From assembly GCA_021234155.1 (NCBI GenBank), contig JAJEKV010000011.1:7055132-7119131 (forward strand): a stretch of DNA of 64,000 nt. The letters are read 5' to 3'. The notes beneath the pieces were generated by a model, which did no database searches, was not told the origin of the DNA, and saw nothing but the letters and a program-made list of their open reading frames with translations. The translations under genes and the position numbers were made by a program. This DNA comes from Isoetes taiwanensis. Lineage: Eukaryota; Streptophyta; Lycopodiopsida; Isoetales; Isoetaceae. This document shows positions 57,079 through 64,000 of the stretch, piece after piece (position 1 is the first letter of the stretch; every line of letters begins with the position of its first letter).

Positions 57079-59315
57079 TTGCTCAAAGAGCAGTCAAAAG
57101 CACGCCAAGAACGGAACCTTAATCTGTCATTGTGTACAGGACTAAGGCAGCTACCAAAAGAAATTGGGGCCTGCGTAGAACTTCAAGAGCTTCATCTGTG
57201 GCAGTGTGAGGCACTAAGTGAGCTACAAAAAGAAATTGGGCAATGCATAAAACTTCAAAAGCTTCATCTGTCATGGTGTAGTACACTAAGGGAGCTACCA
57301 AAAGAAATTTGGACCTGCGTAGAACTTCAAGAGCTTAATTTGTCAAAGTGTAAGGCACTAAGTGAACTACCAAAAGAAATTGGGCAATGCATAAAACTTC
57401 AAAAGCTTGATCTGTCATGGTATAGCGGACTAAGGGAGCTACCAAAAGAAATTGGAGCCTTATAAAACTTCAAGAACTTAATCTGTCAATGTGTAAGGCA
57501 CTAAGTGAGCTACCAAAAGAAATTAGGCAATGCATAAAACTTCAAAAGCTTGAACTGTCATGGTGTACAGGACTATATGAAGCTCTTGAAGTTCTACGCA
57601 GGCTCCAACTCCTTTTGCCAAAAGAAGTTGGAGCCTGCGTAGAACTTCAGGAGCTTCATCTGTGCAAGTGTGAGGCACTAAGTGAACTACCAAAAGAAAC
57701 TGGGCAATGCATAAAACTTCAAAAGCTTGATATGTCATGGTGTACAGGACTACGGGAGCTGCCAAAAGAAATTGGAGCCTGCGTAGAACTTCAAGAGCTT
57801 TATCTGTCAGTGTGAGGCATTAAGTGAACTACCAAATGAAATTGGGCAATGCATAAAACTTCAAAAGCTTGATCTGTGATGTTGTACAAGACTAAGGGAG
57901 CTACCAAAAGAAATTGGGGACTGCGTAAAACTTAAAGAGCTTAATCTGTCAAGGTGTATGGCACTAAGTGAGCTACCAAAAGAAATTGGGCAGTGCATAA
58001 AACTTCAAAAGCTTGATCTGTCATTTTGTAAAAGACTAAGGGAGCTACCAAAAGAAATTGGGGCCTGCATAAAACTTCAAGAGCTTCATCTATGGCAGTA
58101 TGAGGCACTAAGTGAGCTACTAAAAGAAATTTGGCAATGCATAAAACTTCAAAAGCTTCATCTGTCATGGTGTGGCGCACTAAGGGAGCTACCAAAAGAA
58201 ATTTGGACTGCGTAGAACTTCAAGAGCTTAATTTGTCAATGTGTAACGCACTAAGTGAGCTACCAAAAGGAATTGGCGAATGCATAAAACTTCAAAAGCT
58301 TGATCTGTGGTGTACAGGACTAACGGAGCTACCAAAAGAAATTGGGCCAACCTACAAATTCAAGAGCTTCATCTGCGGCAGTGTGAGGCACTATATGAGC
58401 TACCAAAAGAAATAGGGCAATGCATAAAACTTCCAAAGCTTGATCTGTCATGGTGTATAAGACTAAGGGAGCTACCAAAAGAAATTGGGACCTGCGTAAA
58501 ACTTCAAGAGCTTCATCTGTGGCGGTGTGAGGCACTAAGTGAGCTATCAAGAGAAATTGGGCAATGCATAAAACTTCAAAAGCTTGATCTGTCATTTTGT
58601 GCAAGACTAAGGGAGCTACCAAAAAAAATTGGGGCCTGCGTAGAACTTCAAGAGCTTCATCTATGGCAGTGCGAGGCATTAAGTGAGCTACCAAAAGAAA
58701 TTTGGCAATGCATAAAACTTCAAAAGCTTCATCTGTCATGGTGTAGCGGACTAAGGGAGATACTAAAAGAAATTGGGTCCTGCATAAAACTTCAAGAGCT
58801 GAAGTGAGCTACCAAAAGGAATTGGGCAATGCATAAAACTTCGAAAACTTGATCTGTCATGTTATACAGGACTAAGAGAGCTACCAAGAGAAATTGGGGC
58901 CTGCATAGAACTGCAAGAGCTTCATCTGCAGCAGTGTGAGGCACTAATTGAGCTATCAAAAGAAATTGGGCAATGAACAAAACTGCAAAAGCTTAATCTG
59001 CCATTGTGTAGAGCATTAACGGAGCTACCAAAAGAAATTCGGCACCTCGTACAAAAGCCTCATTTGTCAAAATGTAGAGTTCAAGAGCTTGATCTATCAA
59101 AATGTGACCCGGAGAAACTCAGCCTCGAAGAATTGGAGAAAGAAAGCGAAAAGATGAGATCGGGAATGATTATTTTAAGTTCAAAACTAAAAACTGAACA
59201 ATTGCCCACAAAACTGAAATTGGAATCGCCCACAAAACTGGAACTAGAACTGGAATCACCCAGCAAAGTGACACTCGAATCGCCCACAAAATTGAAGAAT
59301 TTGGAGGCATTTTAA
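57079..59315 (+). pseudogene. Leucine-rich-repeat protein gene, broken (about 27 repeats)
   Basis: Repeats of 24 residues (72 bases) alternate in two types, forming a 48-residue unit. The first type is LPKEIGACVELQELHLWQC and the second is LPKEIGQCIKLQKLDLSWC. They fit plant/bacterial-type LRRs (LPxxIxxLxxLxxLxLxxC) such as those of NBS-LRR proteins. I see no NB-ARC, TIR, kinase or signal peptide next to it. At least six frameshifts or stops (near 57,465, 57,815, 57,880, 58,210, 58,340, 58,808, 58,975) split it. The end (59,004-59,315) changes to EKLSLEELEKESEKMRSGM and a short repeat ESPTKLELELESPSKV. The very even repeats suggest growth by unequal exchange. Antisense open frames across it come from the repeat and are not genes. 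Confidence 0.75.
57579..57657. repeat. Inverted duplication (hairpin) inside the LRR array
   Basis: The arms 57579-57610 and 57626-57657 are 32 bases each with one mismatch; the loop holds a further 6-bp pairing (CTTTTG-C-CAAAAG). The left arm is the reverse complement of a normal repeat segment, so a piece of one repeat has been copied backwards. It breaks the reading frame pattern there. Confidence 0.85.
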
Positions 59316-59692
59316 GGTGAATATCTAAAGTTTTTAATTCTTTACTTATACTATACGTTTTATAGTTAGTTTTTTACATTTTAGGTGATATTTTTTTTTT
59401 CAAACAAGTGATCTTATAATAATAATTGTATTTATCGGTGTATCATTTGTAGAGATATGCATGCAATGCATTTACATACAATGTCCAGACATATATAGTC
59501 ATACTATGCTGATAGGAATTTGGGCATTTTGCAAAACAAAGCGGAGCAAGGAAGTTGCTTTTTGAGGCTGTCTAAGAGCACATAAAGTTTTGAATGTCGA
59601 ATGACATATGGATCTTTATTTAAGTTTAGTTAATGCACAAGTAGGATTAAAGTGGCAGATAATAGTGTAAATCAAATAAATTTATTTGAACA
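59316..59692. other. AT-rich DNA between the LRR relic and the Helitron
   Basis: Nothing coding or repeated is seen. Confidence 0.5.
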
Positions 59693-61001
59693 CTAGAAAT
59701 GGAGCCCAGCGTTGCTGGACATAGCTAGGAACTGTAAATAATACATTGGAGCAAATTGTTAAATGAATTCACATTCTTAAAATCACACAATTAAGAGCAT
59801 TTGACCATAGTTCTACTTCCCCTTCTTTTTTCCGTTTTCTTTTGCCTTTGCATGTTTTTTTTTTTTCTTTTTTCTTTTTTCATTTTTCCCTTTCCCCTTT
59901 TCCATTTTTCCATTACCTTTTTTCTTCTTTCACTATTCCATTTCTCTGATCTCCCTTTTCCCTTTTTTGTTTTTCCCTTCACCCGCATTCCCTTTGCTCC
60001 CATTTTTATTTGCTCTTTCCGTTTTCCTTTTTCGATCTTTCTCCATTATTTTTCTTTTCTTTTGCTTCCTTTTCCATTTTTCTATTCCCTGCTTTTCCCT
60101 TTTTCCTTTTTCTATTTTTCTTTTCCTTTTTGTTCCCCTCCCCTCCCCTTCCTATTTTCCTATGTTTATTTTTCCCTCATTCCCTTTTTTCTCCTCCCCA
60201 TTTCCTTTCCCCTTTTCTTTTCCTTTTTTTCCCCTCCCCTCTCTTCCCCTCCCCTTCGCTTCGCTCCCTTTTGCCCTTCCCTTTTCCCTTTTTGACGGCC
60301 TTTTTCCCTAACCTTTTCCTTCTTTCCAAGCCCTTTCTCTATTTCACTTTTTTCCCTCCCATTTCCCTCTCTCTTCTCTCCCCCTCACTTTTCCTTTTCC
60401 TTTTCTCTTTCCCTTTTCCCATATCTCTTTTCTCCACCTTTTTTTCCTTCTCCTTTTTCCAATGTCTGTTTTCTCTTTCGTTTATTTTCATGTCTTTTTT
60501 TCGTCCCATTCCTTCTCTTTTGTTCTTTTCCCTTTCCTTTTTTCTATATCTTTCCTTGCCCTTTCTCTCTTCCTTTTTTTCCCTTCTCTTTTCCCTCCTT
60601 CCCTCTTCTAGTTTTCTCTATGCTCTTTTTCCTTCCCTTCTCTGCTTCCCCCTCTCTTTTTCTTTTCCCTTTTCCCTCCCCTTTCCCCTCCCTTTTTATT
60701 TTCCCCTTTTTTCATGTCCCTTTTCGCTTCCCTTTTTCTCCTTTCCCCACCTTTTTTCTCTCTTTCCCTTTTCTAGTGTCCCTTTTTGCTCCCTCCTCCT
60801 CCCCTTTTTTTTTCCCTTTCCCTCTCTATCCTTTTCATCTTTCCCTTTTTCCCTTCCCTTTTACTCTTGTCTCACCCTTCCCCTCTACCTTTTCCCTCTT
60901 CTCCTTTTCATAGTGTCCCTTTTTCTTTCCTTTTCTCTCTTTCTTTTCGTTTCCCTTTCTTCGTGCTCTTTTCCCTTTCTTTTTCTCTTTTCCTTCTTTT
61001 C
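59693..61001 (-). mobile_element. Helitron-like element, copy 5 (minus strand)
   Basis: In reverse orientation it ends with hairpin 59720-59704 (one base changed, so one stem pair is lost), seven bases, then CTAG (59696-59693) and T. Its interior in element orientation is purine-rich, as in copies 1 and 2. The 5' end is not recognised and may have been cut by the LTR element whose start I place at 61002. Confidence 0.55.
59817..61000 (-). repeat. 1.2-kb pyrimidine tract on + (purine tract on -)
   Basis: Nearly all C and T on the + strand, in TTTTCCCTTT-type units; it is the mirror of the tracts at 11.8-15.0 kb. The 390-codon and 164-codon Phe/Ser/Pro/Leu frames across it are compositional. 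Confidence 0.9.
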
Positions 61002-62494
61002 TGTGGCGTTCGATGACGATATCACGATCTCGGGGCGTATACCGTCTTGTGCCAATCCGCATACCCGCCGATCCGGTCGGCGTGTGCGCCCGGCCAATCT
61101 CAAGCAAGGATGCCCTAGGGGGCAACTTGCAATGGTGCGCACACTTAGCAATGCGCGCACCTTTAGACCTTTAAACCATTAAAGGTAGACCAAGGGTCAT
61201 GGGAACCCTAAACCTAACTGATAGCCTACATAAGGCACCAAACCCTAACATTCCCTTTTTCGCCCACAGACCTTCCGAGCTCCGATTCGCGCGCCTGAGG
61301 AGTCAATTCCAACTCCCACGATCTGCCAAAGACGCCCCCGGCTTGTCGGATCATCCTTCCAAACCGCATCCGGCGAACCGAGACATGGACGCCGGATCAA
61401 GAGGAGTGAACCGGGGATCAGGTATTTGGTCGATTGAATAGCTTAAACCTTACTCCAGCCTTCGAACCAGTAGGTTTAGCCTATTAAATTGCCCTTAGTA
61501 GCCAAGCAGACCCTGAGATTGACTCTAACTAAAGAATTGACTCTATGTATTAGATTAGTTCTTATTAATTATGATCATATGATGGATGGTTGTATTCTGT
61601 GGACTCATTGTATTGGGAAGGGGGGGTAGAGGCTTGAAGCTTAGTAGATGATGCTCCTAGCTAGTCCCTCTTAGTGCATTACTAGAATTGGCTGTGTACA
61701 AGAGCCCCACACGGTTGTGGGTGAAGGGACTAGGCTGGCTCACTTGAGGTTTCGTGTTGACCCTTGATCGATCCCTACGGTGTGTAAGGCCCCAGGGGGA
61801 TCGGAGTGACTAGGTCTAATGGCTTGCCACTGAGTGTGGGCAAGGCATGGGCTCGACACCCGTGGGGTGGGGTTCACCTTCCATTGGGTTAAGTCGAATA
61901 AGGGCAGTGGCCCTCTAGTCACCTTGGGTCAGCATATAGATCTCGGGTGGGAGTGATCCCTACACGCCCCATCGGGGCTGGGGAGATGTAACCGAGGAAT
62001 AGCCCCTTTGGCTATGCACCCGGGCGGGCTCTGATCGAGTCCCAACACTTTTCAACCTACTCGCAAAGTGTGCACGGGGAGGGCGGATGGAGTGGACAAC
62101 CCTAAGCCATGTTCTTATGCCAGCCCAATCCATTGTCATGATTAAATGCTTGCTTGAACTCACGGAGACCCAAGCTTGTCAGTCATTCCCTGGAGTCTGA
62201 GCCTTGGGTAGGAACTTCCTTTGTATTGTGTTGATCTTTGTCTATGCAGATGTTGATGTGCCACCCTTCGAGGTGGATATGTGATGTTATGTTACTGACG
62301 TGTATGTTTACGCTTCCGCAGCTAGGTAGGCCCTGAGGGAGACGGGGTAAAATGACCCCTTCACTCTTCCCACTGTGGATTCTAGATGGTCACAGTGATA
62401 TGTGGAGGGCCCTGTATCAGTGTGGAGCTGGTGCGGGGGATGAACTCTTGTTTGTATACGGTGCGGGCATCGTATACGAGTAGGGGACGTCACA
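61002..62494 (+). repeat. 5' LTR of a long LTR retrotransposon (start approximate)
   Basis: The right border is good: it ends GTCACA just before the primer site. The left border is placed at TGTGGCG, where the pyrimidine tract stops and which gives TG..CA ends; no second LTR is in the window to prove it. The sequence is GC-richer than its surroundings and has no supportable gene. A TATA-like CTACATAAGGC lies at about 61,227. Confidence 0.5.
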
Positions 62495-62495
62495 A

Positions 62496-62507
62496 TGGTA
62501 TCAGAGC
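62496..62507 (+). promoter_or_regulatory. Primer binding site, tRNA-iMet
   Basis: TGGTATCAGAGC, the usual iMet site, one base after the proposed LTR end. It shows that an LTR retrotransposon reads rightwards from here and continues beyond the window. Confidence 0.88.
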
Positions 62508-62703
62508 TATGTTCTTGGAGACCAAGAGCAAAGCACTGACCATGCTCCCAGTAGTACTAACTTGATAGGATCCTCAAGCCTCGAAAAGTGAGAAATTTTT
62601 TTTTTCTCATTTTTTGTAGTTTATGCTAAGCTAGTAACAATTAAACGAATTGGAACTTAATAAGACTAAAAAGAATGAGCCAAAAATTTGCCAAGTAAGG
62701 TGG

Positions 62704-62768
62704 TCTCACAGCTCGCGCCTGGTCGAAGAACTAAACTTTAGTTTTTGAGCGAGGCGCAAGCTGTGAGA
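62704..62768 (+). repeat. Leader hairpin 1
   Basis: 17-base arms (TCTCACAGCTCGCGCCT and its complement with one mismatch) enclose a second stem AACTAAA-C-TTTAGTT. It lies in the untranslated leader between primer site and gag-like gene. Nearly the same 65 bases recur at 62894. Confidence 0.85.
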
Positions 62769-62893
62769 TATCGAGCCAAGATCACTCAAACATGATGAAT
62801 TTGAGAAAACTAATGTGGTAAGCCTAGTTCTAAGATCGGAATTAATTAGAATAGCATGTTTTAATTGCTTAAATTACTTAAAAATGTATGAGA

Positions 62894-62958
62894 TCTCACA
62901 GCTCGCGCCTGGTCTAAAAACTAAACTTTAGTTTTTGAGCGAGGCGCGACCTGTGAGA
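62894..62958 (+). repeat. Leader hairpin 2
   Basis: Same design as hairpin 1, with 17-base arms (one mismatch) and a perfect inner stem AAAAACTAAA-C-TTTAGTTTTT. The loop and stem are conserved while the 125 bases between the two hairpins are unrelated to either. Confidence 0.85.
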
Positions 62959-63061
62959 CCAGTAAGTAGGAAAAGTCTGAAATAAGTGTAAGTTTTAATT
63001 AAATAGGTGCCTTAGCATGTTAAATAGAGCAACTTGAATTTTGACCTAAAATTTCCCAAGC

Positions 63062-63069
63062 TATAAATA
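63062..63069 (+). promoter_or_regulatory. TATA box upstream of the gag-like gene
   Basis: TATAAATA in the context GCTATAAATAGAAG, 100 bases before the start codon. It is a strong plant-type TATA box but lies inside the element rather than in the LTR, so it would give an extra internal transcript if used. Confidence 0.5.
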
Positions 63070-63169
63070 GAAGTAGACCCCCTCATTTGAATGTTCCCGC
63101 CTTAGAAACTAGCTCTCGCTCTCTAAGGCGATCTTTGGCGCCCGAGATCCGATTGACGATCCGTCAAAC

Positions 63170-63859
63170 ATGGCACGGACCAAGCAGACTGCGAGGAAAG
63201 CCCGCCCAGGCGAAGCGACCAGCGCCGTTGATGCCAGTACGATTCGGCGCATGCTTCAGGAGCGCCTCCTTAACCCTAACGGTAAATCTTCTTCGAGTGA
63301 GGGAGAACCTTCGAACGAGCACAATCAAGAAGAGGAAGTACACTCAGAAGCAGGGACGGAGTTAATTGAGGAAGAGGAGGAGGGAGCGCAGAGGGAAAGG
63401 AGAACCAAGGCCCGAGAGGAACAGAGGATGTCGACTCCAGAGCCGACCATTGAAGAACAAGTCGAAGCCTGGATTCGACAAAAGGAAGCAGAGGAGCAGC
63501 AAGAGCCGAACGAGCCGAGACATGAGCTGGAGGAGGAAGCAGACCTCGCTGCGTTTATCAGAAAGTACGAACGCAGGGAAAGGAAGCGGGAAGAGAAGAA
63601 AAGGAAGAGGGCAGAAGAGGAGGCAAAAGCAGCCGAAGAGCTGAAGAAGAAGAAGGGCAAAGCCGTGGAGCAGCCCAAAAGGAAGCTAAAGAGGACGCCC
63701 AACCCCAAGATTGTGATCACTGAACGGTCAGCTGACCAGCCCCCGCCCGCATCTGACGACTCCGAAGACGAAGACCTCCACCCCAACACTGAAGGTGGAA
63801 GCTCTTCTAAACCCCCGGCTGTTGAGCAGGTTACCACTGAGCAGGTAGCAGTCGAATAA
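63170..63859 (+). CDS. Gag-like protein with a histone H3-like N-terminus
   Basis: 229 codons beginning MARTKQTARK. Without the Met, residues 1-9 equal the histone H3 tail, with Lys4 and Lys9 in place; residue 10 is Ala rather than Ser. Gly at 13 and Ala at 15 also match. The rest is unlike histone: a Ser/Glu-rich part, an acidic stretch (ELIEEEEEGAQRE), a highly charged helical part (RKYERRERKREEKKRKRAEEEAKAAEELKKKKGK) and a Ser/Asp/Glu/Pro tail (PPPASDDSEDEDLHPN). No histone fold is present. It lies 660 bases after the primer site, where gag belongs. It stops at TAA (63857-63859), but the same frame stays open after the stop to the window end (YPKWDRKKQPRPARESYVTNP, then IYERKMREHEAYM), so the stop may be a recent lesion or a read-through point. 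Confidence 0.7.
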   Translation: MARTKQTARKARPGEATSAVDASTIRRMLQERLLNPNGKSSSSEGEPSNEHNQEEEVHSEAGTELIEEEEEGAQRERRTKAREEQRMSTPEPTIEEQVEAWIRQKEAEEQQEPNEPRHELEEEADLAAFIRKYERRERKREEKKRKRAEEEAKAAEELKKKKGKAVEQPKRKLKRTPNPKIVITERSADQPPPASDDSEDEDLHPNTEGGSSSKPPAVEQVTTEQVAVE

Positions 63860-64000
63860 GAGCAGCAGGACCAAGTGCAGAAGCCCCCTCCTTACCCGAA
63901 GTGGGACAGGAAGAAGCAACCCCGACCTGCCCGAGAGTCGTATGTCACAAACCCGGTCAAAATTTATGAGCGCAAGATGAGGGAGCACGAGGCCTATATG
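63860..64000 (+). CDS. Continuation of the gag-like frame after a stop, incomplete
   Basis: 47 codons in the same frame as the gene before it, open to the edge of the window. The composition (PPPYPKWDRKKQ, TNPVKIYERKMREHE) looks coding. Whether it is reached by read-through or marks a damaged copy cannot be judged from one copy. Confidence 0.45.

Noticed and set aside
57119-58980. Antisense open frames with a repeated FEVLCIAQFLLVAHLV pattern
   Set aside because: They mirror the 72-base LRR repeat; the sense strand has the conserved LRR pattern.
59801-61182. 390-codon and 164-codon frames rich in Phe, Leu, Pro, Ser
   Set aside because: Same cause as above, in the inverted copy of the pyrimidine/purine tract. 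The end of the longest frame reads on into the LTR.
61199-61441. 80-codon frame in the LTR
   Set aside because: No domain, and LTRs rarely encode proteins. Composition alone explains it.
1-64000. tRNA, rRNA or CRISPR
   Set aside because: I looked for tRNA T-loop (GGTTCGAATCC-like) and A-box pairs and for regular spacer arrays and saw none. The regular repeats present are coding LRRs, microsatellites or transposon repeats.

Overview
The window is nuclear DNA of a land plant, about 40% GC, gene-poor and full of transposable elements. Plant signals include plastid-type sigma-factor exons, GT-AG introns, CACTA, Mutator, Helitron and LTR elements, and tRNA-iMet primer sites. The genes with LPKEIG-type leucine-rich repeats and the kinases with lineage-restricted extra domains fit a seed-free plant (moss, liverwort, lycophyte or fern) better than a flowering plant. 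This is inference and I cannot name the species. I see no tRNA, rRNA or CRISPR.

Layout. 1-8.5 kb: an incomplete unknown coding end, degenerate exons, a foldback element and otherwise unassigned DNA. 8.6-10.9 kb: a broken, intron-containing tyrosine-recombinase gene of the Crypton/DUF3504 kind. 11.7-15.05 kb: two adjacent copies of a Helitron-like family whose interior is a long purine-only tract. A third copy lies inverted at 59.7-61.0 kb, and two more termini lie at 38.9 and 56.8 kb. 15.8-16.8 kb: a broken kinase fragment. 16.9-23.5 kb: a T-rich composite repeat. 23.8-26.6 kb: two small uncharacterised genes on the minus strand. 28,078-36,462: a complete CACTA element with 3-bp GAT target duplications. 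It carries exons of a plastid sigma factor (broken) and an intact three-exon gene for a 111-residue membrane protein. 36.5-38.9 kb: fragments of a CIB-like bHLH gene and of UDP-glucose dehydrogenase, ending at a Helitron terminus.

39.2-47.3 kb is the main host-gene cluster. It holds three divergent relatives with an N-terminal helical region, a kinase or pseudokinase domain and, in at least two, an A9-like (AIR9-type) C-terminal domain. The first is split by a 430-bp Mutator-like element with a perfect 9-bp duplication, the second has lost its catalytic loop, and the third has lost DFG and carries a frameshift. 47,400-49,288: a young LTR element (LTRs differ at one base, perfect GGAAA duplication) carrying one 375-codon gene unlike any polyprotein I know. 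49.3-52.4 kb: inverted GGAAACCCTTCC repeats and a degenerate Ulp1-like protease gene with an RG-repeat tract. 57.1-59.3 kb: a broken LRR gene with about 27 repeats.

61.0-64.0 kb is the 5' part of another LTR retrotransposon. It has an iMet primer site, two near-identical leader hairpins and a gag-like gene whose first ten codons spell the histone H3 tail. This H3 mimic, the plant Crypton-like relic and the gene-carrying CACTA and Helitron-like elements are the observations most worth following.
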